Assembly (NCBI RefSeq): GCF_024399315.1
Contig: NZ_CP075170.1
Span: 1,302,001 to 1,366,000 of the forward strand
Reading direction: 5' to 3'
From: Chryseobacterium sp. MA9
GTDB taxonomy: Bacteria; Bacteroidota; Bacteroidia; Flavobacteriales; Weeksellaceae
DNA length: 64,000 nucleotides
Made by a program: the position numbers and the translations under genes. A model generated the notes under the pieces. The model saw nothing but the letters and a program-made list of their open reading frames with translations, was not told the DNA's origin and ran no database searches. Position 1 is the stretch's first letter. Each line of letters starts with the position of its first letter. Positions 38,950 to 47,467 of this stretch are shown here, in pieces.

Positions 38950-39465
38950 ATGGATATCATTTCAAAATTTACAGTAGGTTCTGAAGAGGGAATTTCTGAT
39001 CTTATAACCATTATTGATTCTTCCGTTTATACACTGCATAAAGACTTTGTAAGTGAGGAAGACATTAAAAAATATATTCACAATGAAATAGATCCGAGAA
39101 AGATGATCAATGACCTGAATGATCTTTCCAACCAGTTGATCATGACGTATGCTGATCAGAAACCTGTCGGATACAGTATCATCAAGAGTGGTTCTCTGCA
39201 TCCCGGAATCTCTGAAGGAAAAAGAGCAACGGAAATCAGTTTTGTAATTCTTTCAGCATTTGATTCTCCTGAAACAAGGCAGTCACTTTGGAAAAAATGC
39301 AGATCGGCAGTGAGCTTTACAGATATAATATGGATCAATATGCTGGATCATGATCCGCTTTTGGCGTTTTTAAAAGAGTCTGGGTTTATTTCTGTATCTG
39401 GCTCAAAGGCAGATCCTTTTCAGCTTCCGTCTCATATTTTGGAACTGGAGATTAATAAAAGCTGA
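38950..39465 (+). CDS. GNAT-like acetyltransferase
   Basis: 171 residues from the ATG at 38950. The longer frame from 38776 runs into the MocR coding region and the promoter. N-terminal helices (DIISKFTVGSEEGISDL), then a beta core with QLIMTYADQKPVGYSIIKSG, IWINMLDHDPLLAFLKESGF and a closing strand. This layout is that of GNAT acyltransferases, but the acetyl-CoA loop is weak. Divergent from, and probably controlled by, the MocR regulator. Substrate unknown. Confidence 0.6.
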   Translation: MDIISKFTVGSEEGISDLITIIDSSVYTLHKDFVSEEDIKKYIHNEIDPRKMINDLNDLSNQLIMTYADQKPVGYSIIKSGSLHPGISEGKRATEISFVILSAFDSPETRQSLWKKCRSAVSFTDIIWINMLDHDPLLAFLKESGFISVSGSKADPFQLPSHILELEINKS

Positions 39466-39592
39466 TTTTTTACCGCAGATTACACGGATTTTCACTGATG
39501 TTTGTGTATATCTTAATAATGCGTATATCTCATATAATAAGTAGTTCTTTTTTAATATTGAGGAAGACTATCATTCTTATTTTTATTATCTC

Positions 39593-39634
39593 ACTTAAAA
39601 TAATTTTAAGTAAGCAATAGTTTACATATCTTTG
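39593..39634 (+). promoter_or_regulatory. Palindrome and -7 box upstream of the AraC gene
   Basis: Perfect inverted repeat ACTTAAAA (39593-39600) / TTTTAAGT (39604-39611) located about where a -33 element would lie, followed by -7 box TATCTTTG (39627-39634). The start codon is 20 nt downstream. It is a likely operator of this AraC gene; which protein binds it is unknown. Confidence 0.45.
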
Positions 39635-39653
39635 ATTTTTATAATTTTTACTT

Positions 39654-40568
39654 ATGAGCGATCAGCTGGAAACCATAGAAGATTATTACAAACGTATCCG
39701 TAAGAATGAGATCAAGATGTTTGATTCTGAGGATTTTGAAATGGGCAAGTCTCATTTCAATATTTCGATGCGGAAGTACTGTAGTTTTAAGAGTCCTTAT
39801 AACCGCCGTGATTATTATAAAATCAGCTTTATCATTGGAAAAGGGACCATTCATTATGGTACACATCAGCTGTATATTGACCGTCCGGCATTATTCTTTC
39901 CTTCTCCAAGCATTCCATATTCCTGGGAGTGTGACAGTGATCTTCAGGAAGGGTATTTCTGTCTGTTCAATCAGGAATTTTTTAATGGAAATTCAGAATT
40001 TAATCTGTTTAAAAAGACTTCAATGTTCAAGGAATGGAGCAAACCGGTAGTTTTTCTGACGGAAGAGCAGACACAGCTGGCCACCCTTTATTTTGATCAA
40101 ATTTACAAAATGAATAATTCCGCCTACCCTTTCCGATGCAGCAGTATCAAAAGTAATCTGGCATCCGTTATGCATCTGGCAATGGAAAATCGTGTAGAAG
40201 ATATCAATCCTAATGAACTTCCTGCCAATGTACGGCTCTATAAACTATTTGATGAGCTGCTCAACAAGCAGTTTCCGTTGGATTCTCCTGCTTATCCGCT
40301 TGCATTAAAAACTCCTTCGGACTTTGCTGATCACCTTAATGTGCATGTCAATCATTTGAACTCTTCGGTAAAGTCTGTAACCCATCTTACTACAACACAG
40401 ATTATTAAAGAAAAGATGTTTGAAGAGTCTAAAAATCTGCTGAAGTACACCAATTGGGATATCGCCCAGATTGGCTATACATTAGGTTTTGATCAGCCTG
40501 CTCATTTTAATAACTTCTTTAAAAAGCACGCCCGGACTTCACCATTAAAATTTAAGAATCTATCCTAA
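39654..40568 (+). CDS. AraC-family transcriptional regulator
   Basis: 304 residues, start ATG at 39654. Effector domain at 1-185 with SPYNRRDYYKISFIIGKG, and C-terminal double HTH with HVNHLNSSVKSVTHLTTTQ and GYTLGFDQPAHFNNFFKKH. Same subfamily as the regulator at 20242. It lies 82 nt before the MFS transporter gene on the same strand, so it probably controls that exporter. Effector unknown. Confidence 0.85.
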   Translation: MSDQLETIEDYYKRIRKNEIKMFDSEDFEMGKSHFNISMRKYCSFKSPYNRRDYYKISFIIGKGTIHYGTHQLYIDRPALFFPSPSIPYSWECDSDLQEGYFCLFNQEFFNGNSEFNLFKKTSMFKEWSKPVVFLTEEQTQLATLYFDQIYKMNNSAYPFRCSSIKSNLASVMHLAMENRVEDINPNELPANVRLYKLFDELLNKQFPLDSPAYPLALKTPSDFADHLNVHVNHLNSSVKSVTHLTTTQIIKEKMFEESKNLLKYTNWDIAQIGYTLGFDQPAHFNNFFKKHARTSPLKFKNLS

Positions 40569-40627
40569 TATTTGATTTTTGTAATTTTTACTTTGTCTTT
40601 TAAAATTCACTTTTCTATTTCTTGACT

Positions 40628-40635
40628 TATTTTTG
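40628..40635 (+). promoter_or_regulatory. Predicted -7 box of the MFS gene
   Basis: TATTTTTG (TAnnTTTG), 15 nt before the ATG at 40651. The stretch 40566-40594 upstream closely resembles the AraC promoter at 39625-39652 (TTTGATTTTT-TAATTTTTACTT in both). Confidence 0.4.
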
Positions 40636-40650
40636 CATAGTAAAAAATGA

Positions 40651-41862
40651 ATGAACATGTTGAGAGAAGCATCTGAAAAACGAATCAGATTAATTACCAT
40701 TATGGCTTTCGTGTCTATCCCGCTTTCGGGGTTTGTCACAGATATATATTTACCATCGTTCCCTTCTATGGCCAAAGAAATGATGGTTTCAGAAAAAGAT
40801 ATCCAGATCACTCTGACCTCATACCTTCTGAGCTACGGAATTTCCCAGTTGTTTGTGGGAGGAATTCTGGACAGCATAGGCCGTTACCGTCCCAAATTGA
40901 TAGCATTATTCCTGTTGATCCTGACCAGTATTTTAATTACAATGACAAACAGTATTTTATTGATCTGTTTGCTTCGTATTCTTCAGGGAGCTGCTGTTTC
41001 AGTACTTGTGGTGGCTACGAGGGCTATTTTTGTTGATATTTATGATGCTGAGAAAGTGAAGCACTATTTAAGTTATTTCACAATTGTATGGTCTTGCGGC
41101 CCTATTCTGGCACCATTCCTGGGTGGTTATCTTGAGAAAATATTTAACTGGCATGCTAATTTTTATTTCCTGGCTATATACGCCGGATTCCTTTTTTTGT
41201 TTGAATGGTTCTTCAGCGGGGAGAGTCTTCCTCAGAAAAAGAAACTGGACCTATCAGAAAACATCAGCCTATACAAAATGATGCTTAAGAACAGGATTTT
41301 CATGTTGGGAATTTTCATATTAGGACTGAGCTACTCTATCGTAATGTTATTTAATATTACCGGACCATTTATTATTGAAAATACCTTTCATTTTACACCG
41401 GTAGTTATTGGATACTGTACACTGATCTTAGGATTTTCCTGGATGATCGGAGGCTTTATCGGAAAACGCAGACTGACTCTTGATTTTAAGCCGAGAATTC
41501 TACAGCCTATTCTTTTACAGTTAATTCTGATTGCAGGATTGATTGTCATCAGCTATTTTGCAGAAAGTCTTTTCATCATGATTCCTTTTGCCTTTTTCAT
41601 TCATATCTGTTCCGGAATTTTATTTACCTCATTTTTTACGACAAGTATGCTTTACTTTCCTAAAAATGCAGGAACTGCCGGAGGACTGATGGGTGGATTG
41701 GTCTATGTGATTACTTCTGTGACAAGCTTTATCATTTCAGTAAGCGGAAATGTAAGTGAACAAAAGGATCTTTCCTGGCGCTACCTGATCATTGCATGTT
41801 TCCTTTTGGGAATTATCCTTATTATGCATCAGGCCGTGAAGAAAGAAAAAGCAGAGAACTAG
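40651..41862 (+). CDS. MFS drug-resistance transporter (Bcr/CflA-like)
   Basis: 403 residues with about 12 membrane segments. The N terminus FVTDIYLPSFPSMAKEM is the signature of Bcr/CflA-type DHA1 exporters. GGILDSIGRYRPK between TM2 and TM3 is the MFS loop motif, and FLGGYLEK lies in TM5. Inner-membrane proton-coupled efflux of small molecules. Preceded by an AraC regulator and followed by a terminator that overlaps its stop codon. Confidence 0.88.
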   Translation: MNMLREASEKRIRLITIMAFVSIPLSGFVTDIYLPSFPSMAKEMMVSEKDIQITLTSYLLSYGISQLFVGGILDSIGRYRPKLIALFLLILTSILITMTNSILLICLLRILQGAAVSVLVVATRAIFVDIYDAEKVKHYLSYFTIVWSCGPILAPFLGGYLEKIFNWHANFYFLAIYAGFLFLFEWFFSGESLPQKKKLDLSENISLYKMMLKNRIFMLGIFILGLSYSIVMLFNITGPFIIENTFHFTPVVIGYCTLILGFSWMIGGFIGKRRLTLDFKPRILQPILLQLILIAGLIVISYFAESLFIMIPFAFFIHICSGILFTSFFTTSMLYFPKNAGTAGGLMGGLVYVITSVTSFIISVSGNVSEQKDLSWRYLIIACFLLGIILIMHQAVKKEKAEN

Positions 41863-41877
41863 TCTCTGCTTTTTTTA
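41848..41877 (+). terminator. Intrinsic terminator overlapping the MFS stop codon
   Basis: AAAGCAGAGA (41848-41857) pairs with TCTCTGCTTT (41863-41872), then a T-run. Confidence 0.85.
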
Positions 41878-41905
41878 TAGCCCTTATATGGTAATCTATC
41901 AGCTT

Positions 41906-41942
41906 AATTAGTTTTAATTAAAACTAATTTTTCGTATATTTG
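41906..41942 (+). promoter_or_regulatory. Promoter of the MarR-USP operon with a 24-bp palindromic operator
   Basis: 41906-41929 is a perfect 24-bp palindrome; its half is AATTAGTTTTAA. The -7 box TATATTTG is at 41935-41942, so the palindrome covers the -33 region. This is the usual place for a repressor site, and MarR proteins bind such palindromes. Autoregulation is inferred from position. Confidence 0.7.
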
Positions 41943-42008
41943 TTAGGGTAAGCAGTGCTGATATTTTTTCAAATCACCTCTTACCCTGTAATGCTATTAT
42001 TATACAAT

Positions 42009-42485
42009 ATGTCTGAAAAACAGAACAATATATCAGAACTGGCTCTGGAGCTTGGCCTGGCGATGAGTGAAATGAAAAGCCGGCTTCGACAAAAGATTCA
42101 GACTACGATTAATGAGTATGATCCGGATCTTTCTTTTGAGCTGATTGAGATTCTGGGACTGCTTTCACGCAATAATGGTATCAACCAGCAGGAAATTGGA
42201 AATAAAGTAAGCAAAGACAAATCAAGCATAACTTATCTCATCAACAGTCTCGCAAAACGGGATCTTGTTGAACGGATAGCTGATAAAAATGACCGGAGAA
42301 ATAAGCAGATTTTTTTAACTCCGAAGGGTAAACAAATTGTAGAAACCGTTTATCCATGGGCATTGGATCTTTATAAAAAGGCAGCTGATGACATTCATGA
42401 AGAAGAAATCATCAAAGCACTTCTTTTAGTAAAAAAAATGACAGCAAACCTGGAAGAATCAGGACCAAAACATGATACAATATGA
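42009..42485 (+). CDS. MarR-family transcriptional regulator
   Basis: 158 residues from the ATG at 42009 (MSEKQNNISELA). Upstream in-frame starts add residues unlike the family and would lie on the promoter side. Winged helix at about 45-120: NNGINQQEIGNKVSKDKSS, then LAKRDLVERIADKNDRRNK, which contains the DxRxK-type wing. Dimeric repressor of small-ligand type. Its stop codon overlaps the start of the universal-stress gene by 4 nt (ATGA), so the two are coupled. Confidence 0.85.
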   Translation: MSEKQNNISELALELGLAMSEMKSRLRQKIQTTINEYDPDLSFELIEILGLLSRNNGINQQEIGNKVSKDKSSITYLINSLAKRDLVERIADKNDRRNKQIFLTPKGKQIVETVYPWALDLYKKAADDIHEEEIIKALLLVKKMTANLEESGPKHDTI

Positions 42486-43324
42486 GAACAATCCTTGTAC
42501 CCGTTGATTTTACATCAACTACGGAAAATGCAGTAAGAGTTGCCGCAGATTGGGCAAAAACCTACGAATATCAAAACATAATCCTACTCAAAACAGCAGG
42601 AGAATCTGAGTTTGATTATCTGCATATTGCAGAAGGGCATTCATTTGTGAATGAAGAAAATGTCAATAATTTACTGCAGAGGACAGAATCACTATTTGAT
42701 CAGTTAAGCAGTATTATTACAGAAAAGTCACCTGAAGTCAAAGTTTCCAGGATATTAAGTGACTGGGCTATTACCAGAAGCATCAATGAACTTTTAAAAA
42801 CCCAGCCTTCTGTAGAGCTGATTATTCTGGGAAGTGATGACCAGTCTTCTTCTACTGAGAGTTTTGTTTCCGACAATATTATCAGCATTGCAAGAACGAG
42901 CCCTGTGAAGACCTTAATTGTTCCCAACAGCTATCACTACACTCCTATTAAAAACATATTTATTCCTTGTGATATAAAGGGAATTAAAAGATTAGAAAGA
43001 TTGTTTCATCATAAATCTGTTATACATAAACAGGATGTACGCCTGATGTTTTTGAATATCAATACCAGTGAAAAAGAGGATGAGGATAAAAAAAGAGAGC
43101 TGGAAGAATATATCCATGAGCATTTAACGGAGATTCCAAGCAGTATTCATTATTCTCATGATGAAAATGTTATTCAGGGTATTCTCACCTTTGCAGCCTC
43201 TAATGAAGCAGATCTTATTATAGCTTTGCCAGGCCAGCATAGTTTTCTGTATTATCTGGCAAGCAGAAGTATTTCTGAGGGAATCTACCAGAACACCCAT
43301 CAGCCCGTACTTATTCTAAAATAA
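42482..43324 (+). CDS. Universal stress protein (tandem UspA domains)
   Basis: 280 residues with two UspA-like halves: 1-150 (MRTILVPVDFTSTTENAVRVAADWA, closing SPVKTLIVPN) and 155-280 (YTPIKNIFIPCDIKGIKR, closing TSR-type NTHQPVLILK). Only part of the ATP-binding G-2x-G-9x-G motif is visible (LGSDDQSS in the first half), so nucleotide binding is uncertain. Cytoplasmic stress protein. Coupled to the MarR regulator by ATGA overlap. Confidence 0.82.
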   Translation: MRTILVPVDFTSTTENAVRVAADWAKTYEYQNIILLKTAGESEFDYLHIAEGHSFVNEENVNNLLQRTESLFDQLSSIITEKSPEVKVSRILSDWAITRSINELLKTQPSVELIILGSDDQSSSTESFVSDNIISIARTSPVKTLIVPNSYHYTPIKNIFIPCDIKGIKRLERLFHHKSVIHKQDVRLMFLNINTSEKEDEDKKRELEEYIHEHLTEIPSSIHYSHDENVIQGILTFAASNEADLIIALPGQHSFLYYLASRSISEGIYQNTHQPVLILK

Positions 43325-43353
43325 TAAGGTCTTCAAAAATGAATGAGTAAAAG

Positions 43354-43950
43354 CTAATAATAAATTTTAGTACTTTCAATTTTAACAAGTTTCTGTTCCT
43401 GCATTTTCTTGACATACCTGATCACCGTTTCTACCCGAAGACCGGTTAACGTAGCTATTTGCTGTCTGGTATAGGGAATCAGAAAGGAATAGGTTTCTTC
43501 GAATCCGAAATACTTTTTAATATGATCAAAAAGCTTCATGAGCTTTACAATAGGATCTGAAATAGCAAGAAAGCTGGAAATCATAAATCTGAAATGCATT
43601 CTGTCTGCCATATATTTATTAATTTCCAGCATTAAGGCTGGTTTTTCCAACAGCATCTGCAGAAATTTTGCTTTGGAAATCTTAATAATCTCACAATCAG
43701 TAATGGCAATGGCATTGATCGCATACTGATGATCTGTAAATAAATAGCTTTCACCAATGCAGTGCCCATCAAAAGGCAGCCCGTGAACAAATTCTTTTCC
43801 GTCTTCCAAAAAAGTATTCAGTTTCACAGTACCGGACCTGATCTGGAAATAATATTTAGCTGCAGTTCCTTCTTTAAAGATAGAGTCTGCCGCATCATAT
43901 TTTTCCAGAATGGCTCCGTGGGAAAATAATAAGTCTTCACATATAATCAT
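43354..43950 (-). CDS. Crp/Fnr-family transcriptional regulator
   Basis: 198 residues from the ATG at 43948-43950 (MIICEDLLFSHGA). The longer frame adds 53 residues unlike the family. Cyclic-nucleotide-binding-like beta barrel at about 10-120 (YYFQIRSGTVKLNTF, GLPFDGHCIGESYLF), dimer helix, and C-terminal HTH with TRQQIATLTGLRVETVIRYVK. There are no Fnr-type Cys clusters at the N terminus, so it is not an Fe-S oxygen sensor. Convergent with the USP gene. Confidence 0.88.
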   Translation of the reverse strand: MIICEDLLFSHGAILEKYDAADSIFKEGTAAKYYFQIRSGTVKLNTFLEDGKEFVHGLPFDGHCIGESYLFTDHQYAINAIAITDCEIIKISKAKFLQMLLEKPALMLEINKYMADRMHFRFMISSFLAISDPIVKLMKLFDHIKKYFGFEETYSFLIPYTRQQIATLTGLRVETVIRYVKKMQEQKLVKIESTKIYY

Positions 43951-44056
43951 CTTGCCATTATTAATTTGAGTAAAAATAATTAAAGTATAAGTAATGTTGC
44001 AACTTATCAAATACCACAGAAAAAGTGATTTTTTGATATCAACACTACCTTTTTTA

Positions 44057-44413
44057 TTATGCAGTGATTTTCTTTTTATGTTTTGTGCCCCAATCTGCCA
44101 GAGCAGCAATCACATCTTTCAGGGACTCACTATATTCTGTAGGAACATATTCTACCAACACCGGTTTCTGATCGATAAGAACGGTTCTTTCAACTAAATG
44201 ATTTACTTCCAGCTTTTTCAATTCGCTGGACAACACTCTTGCCGAGATTCCATTGATGGTTCGCTGTAGTTCATTAAAGCGTGTATGTCCACCCAAAATA
44301 GCAATCATTACTCTGATGGTCCATCTGCCTCCAAGAACGTATAAAGCATCCTCAGTAGCAGCCAGATGTGTACTGCATTGCGGCCTTGAATACACTATTT
44401 TCTCTTCTTCCAT
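44057..44413 (-). CDS. HxlR-family transcriptional regulator
   Basis: 118 residues, single winged helix. CSTHLAATEDALYVLGGRW at the start, HTRFNELQRTINGISARVLS in the recognition part, and EYVPTEYSESLKDVIAALADWG at the end; all are typical of HxlR proteins. Cys19 lies near the position used for quinone or electrophile sensing in QorR/YodB-type members. Divergent from an azoreductase, the classical partner of such regulators. Confidence 0.9.
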   Translation of the reverse strand: MEEEKIVYSRPQCSTHLAATEDALYVLGGRWTIRVMIAILGGHTRFNELQRTINGISARVLSSELKKLEVNHLVERTVLIDQKPVLVEYVPTEYSESLKDVIAALADWGTKHKKKITA

Positions 44414-44431
44414 TGTCTCTGTTTTATCTGG

Positions 44432-44503
44432 TTACTAACCTAAATGTTATTACTAACCTTTTAGTAACTACTATCTTTTTATTAGTAAATATAGATAATT
44501 TTG
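44432..44503. promoter_or_regulatory. HxlR/azoreductase divergent control region with four heptamer half-sites
   Basis: TTACTAA at 44432-44438 and 44450-44456, and its complement TTAGTAA at 44461-44467 and 44482-44488. The inner two form an inverted repeat of 18 nt. A -7 box TAATTTTG for the azoreductase lies at 44496-44503, so the last half-site falls in the -33/-7 spacer. Likely HxlR operators. Confidence 0.65.
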
Positions 44504-44529
44504 AAACATCAATTTTAAAAAAATAAAAA

Positions 44530-45132
44530 ATGAAACGAGTACTTCATATTATCTCAAGCCCAAGAAGCGAATCATCCATCAGTAAAAAACTGGGAAATGC
44601 CGTTGTAGAAAAAATCACAGCAAAATATCCTGACAGTGTTTTTAAAAAGCGTGATCTTGCCAACCCTCTTTTTCCTCATTTAGAAGAAGCCCATATCAAT
44701 GCATTTTTCACCCCGGCTGAACAACGTACTTCTGAGCAGCTGGAAACTGTGAAACTTTCTGATACAGTAATTGATGAACTTCATGAAGCAGACATCATTG
44801 TCATTGAAGCTCCACTATACAATTTCAGCATCACTTCTACCCTTAAATCATGGCTTGATCATATTGCCAGAGCAGGAAAAACATTCAGCTACAGCGAAAA
44901 CGGTCCTGAAGGACTAGTAAAAAACAAAAAAGTATACCTTGCTTTTTCAAGTGGCGGAGTATATTCTGAAGGAGAAAGGCAGGCCTACGATTTTGTAGTT
45001 CCTTACTTAAAACGAACTCTTGGATTTATGGGAATGACGGATATTTCTGTTGTCCGTGCAGAAGGTCTTTCTGTTCCGGTTATTCAGGAAACAGCCCTGC
45101 AAAAAGGGATTGAAAGTATAATTGTAGAATAA
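44530..45132 (+). CDS. azoR: FMN-dependent NADH-azoreductase
   Basis: 200 residues. Flavodoxin-like fold with SSPRSESSISKKL near the N terminus (FMN phosphate loop), IVIEAPLYNFSITSTLKSWLDHIARAGKTF split over residues about 88-118, and AFSSGGVYSEG. AzoR enzymes reduce azo compounds and quinones by two electrons with NADH, protecting against thiol-reactive quinones. The divergent HxlR regulator fits induction by quinones or diamide-type stress. Confidence 0.9.
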   Translation: MKRVLHIISSPRSESSISKKLGNAVVEKITAKYPDSVFKKRDLANPLFPHLEEAHINAFFTPAEQRTSEQLETVKLSDTVIDELHEADIIVIEAPLYNFSITSTLKSWLDHIARAGKTFSYSENGPEGLVKNKKVYLAFSSGGVYSEGERQAYDFVVPYLKRTLGFMGMTDISVVRAEGLSVPVIQETALQKGIESIIVE

Positions 45133-45136
45133 AAAA

Positions 45137-45171
45137 TTAAAAATGCTGTTCCTGATGAACAGCATTTTTAA
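45137..45171 (+). terminator. Intrinsic terminator, 15-bp perfect stem
   Basis: TTAAAAATGCTGTTC pairs with GAACAGCATTTTTAA across a 5-nt loop, right after the azoreductase stop. Confidence 0.88.
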
Positions 45172-45286
45172 TTGAATTTTCATCATTTTAAAAAAAGTTT
45201 ACACAATTAAAAGAATATTTTCTTCAACATATGTAAAGACTTTTTCTGTTTTTATCTCTCATTTTTGCTTGATTAAAATAAAAATT

Positions 45287-45703
45287 ATGGAAAATAATAA
45301 ACAACCTCAGCTGATCAATCCTACAGAACTATTTAATCCGGGGCCATACGGGTTTTCACACAGTATTTCTGTAGATTCTTCTTTCCAGATGTGTTTTATC
45401 TCCGGACAGAGTGGCGGTGTAGGAGAAAACCATGTATTAGCTGATGATTTTAAAACTCAGGTTCAGGAAGCTTTGAAAAACTTAAAAATCGTTTTACAGA
45501 GCCATTTCATGACGGTTGAGAATATTGTAAAAATTACCCTTCTCATTGTAGACCACAACCAGGAAAAACTTGAGATATGGACGGAAGAAGCTAAGAAAGT
45601 ATGGAAGGAGTCATTCCTGCCTACCAGTACACTTATTCCGGTAAGTCAGCTGGCTTTACCCGGGATGCTGTTCGAGATAGATGCAATTGCAGTGAAAAGT
45701 TAG
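45287..45703 (+). CDS. RidA-family protein
   Basis: 138 residues from the ATG at 45287 (MENNKQPQ); an upstream TTG is less likely. YjgF/RidA fold: CFISGQSGGVGENHVLADDF, QVQEALKNLKIVLQSHFM, and the C-terminal PTSTLIPVSQLALPGMLFEID. The usual catalytic Arg in the ..R.A.....LP motif is replaced here (STLIPVSQL), so it may not be a canonical imine deaminase. Its stop codon overlaps the convergent amidohydrolase stop by 4 nt. Confidence 0.8.
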   Translation: MENNKQPQLINPTELFNPGPYGFSHSISVDSSFQMCFISGQSGGVGENHVLADDFKTQVQEALKNLKIVLQSHFMTVENIVKITLLIVDHNQEKLEIWTEEAKKVWKESFLPTSTLIPVSQLALPGMLFEIDAIAVKS

Positions 45704-46997
45704 TTCCTGTTGAGTCGTTCAATTATTAATGATGAAAAGCTTCTTACTCCGGTTCTGATACTTTCTTCATCCACCTGAAAATTAGGAGAGTGATTCATGG
45801 CAATCACACCTTTTTCAAAATTGGAACCACCCAGGAAGAAATATACTCCTGGGATTTTTTGTTGAAAATAAGAAAAATCATCATTAAAAAACGGAACCTG
45901 CCCATAATCTGGAGCAATTGTATTTTTACCATACAGATTCTGAAGGATTTCTGTAGCTGATATTGTCAGTTTTTCTTCATTGATAACCGTTGGATTATCC
46001 TGGACAAATGACACAGAAAGAAGCTTTTCTTTATATCCGCTATCCGCTATGATGTTCTGAACCCCTGGAATTATTTTACCTAAATTAGAAGAATTCGTCT
46101 CATATAAATAGGCTTCAAGAAAGGATTCATTATTTTTAGAATAGATATCAAATTTCCCATCCATGAACAGATAATCTTTGAAAACAGTATCAGGATTTGT
46201 CAATCCGATTTTAGGATCAACAATGGATTGTATTTCCCAGGGCTTAGTTCCGGGTTGAATACGAGACAGAAAGTTACTGATCTTTTTCGTTAACTCTGTT
46301 GTCTCTTCTGAACTCTTATTTTCTTCTGATAGGCAAACATTTCATTAGGTTTCACCATGATCTGTCCTACAGGTATTGCCGTCACATGCAGTCCGTAGAT
46401 TTCATCAGGATTTATTATAGAAAGCAACCCTTTATCCAACATTTCTTTTGCCCCTTTGAACGTCTCTTCTTCAGGTTGAAATATGAAATAGACCGTTCCC
46501 TTTAAAGATTTTTTATTTTTTGAAAGAACTTCAGCAATTCCTAACCCAACTGCCATATGTATATCGTGACCGCAGCCATGCTGAATGCCTTTTATTTTCG
46601 ATTTGAAAGTTTCAGGATCAGGATAATCATTCGGTAATGCATCCATATCCGACCTCCAGGCTATTTTTTTTCCCTTTTGATCCCCTTTCAGAATCCCTAC
46701 CACACCGTAACCATATAGGTCTGTTTTAACTTCCAGACCGAGATCAAGCAGATACCGTTTAATTTTTTCCTGAGTCTGTTTCTCCTTCCCTGCCAGCTCC
46801 GGATTTTCATGAAAATCCCTCCTGATATTAACCAGTTTATCAAATATTCTATCCGTTTCAAGCTGGACAGATTGATGGAGATTCTGTTTCTGGATATTTT
46901 TAGAAGAATGAGTTACTGTTTCTTTTTTGCTGCTCAATCCTTGTGCAGATAAAAGAGCGGAAGCAAAGCATAATAAAGTTAATGTAAGTTGTTTCAT
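45700..46997 (-). pseudogene. M20-family amidohydrolase, split by a frameshift
   Basis: The 5' part (46997 down to 46290) encodes a signal peptide (MKQLTLTLLCFASALLSAQG) and the metallopeptidase core with MDALP, GCGHDIHMAVG and FQPEEETFKGAKEM. It ends abruptly after AYQKKIRVQ. The 3' part continues in another frame (readable from about 46310: SSEETTELTKKISNFLSRIQPG, then TNPDTVFKDYLF) to the last zinc-ligand segment MNHSPNFQVDEESI. One indel near 46300-46315 separates two well-conserved halves of a protein of about 435 residues. Recent pseudogene, or a sequencing error. Confidence 0.88.
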
Positions 46998-47334
46998 AGT
47001 CAGAGGTAAGTAGTTTTATCTTGACAATTATTGTGTCAAAAGTTTACCTATACAAATTAGACTATACAACTTCATCTTTGTTACATCCTTATGATCAATT
47101 TATTATTATTATTTTAATAAGCAATTGAATCTATTCTGCTTCCATATTATTCCCTATTCACTACCACATTATTTAAAATAATTCTAAACTAAGTGAAAAC
47201 GAAACCTCTTGAAACTACTTTATGCAAAGGCTTTGTTACAAAAAATTAAAATTACATCAATATAAATTACGTAGAAATACTGAATCTTATCTGAGAGGAT
47301 CTGATTAATTTCGGGTAAACAAAAACTGACAACT

Positions 47335-47430
47335 ATGGATAGCTTGAAAAGCATGCATTCATTTCTGAAAGAGAAATTGTATCTGAAATCCGGCTGCTAT
47401 AGATCAATCAGCATGATCACTTCCTGTTGA
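47335..47430 (+). other. Candidate 31-codon ORF upstream of the dehydrogenase operon
   Basis: ATG at 47335, TGA at 47428-47430. Encodes MDSLKSMHSFLKEKLY followed by a Ser/Cys-containing end (CYRSISMITSC). A -7-like TAATTTCG lies at about 47316-47323. It ends 38 nt before the first operon gene and AAGGAG follows its stop. It could be a leader peptide or noise. The remaining part of the 470-bp gap (46998-47334) is AT-rich with nothing else recognised. Confidence 0.35.
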
Positions 47431-47467
47431 AAGGAGTTGAAGATATCTAACCCAAATTTTTAACGAA

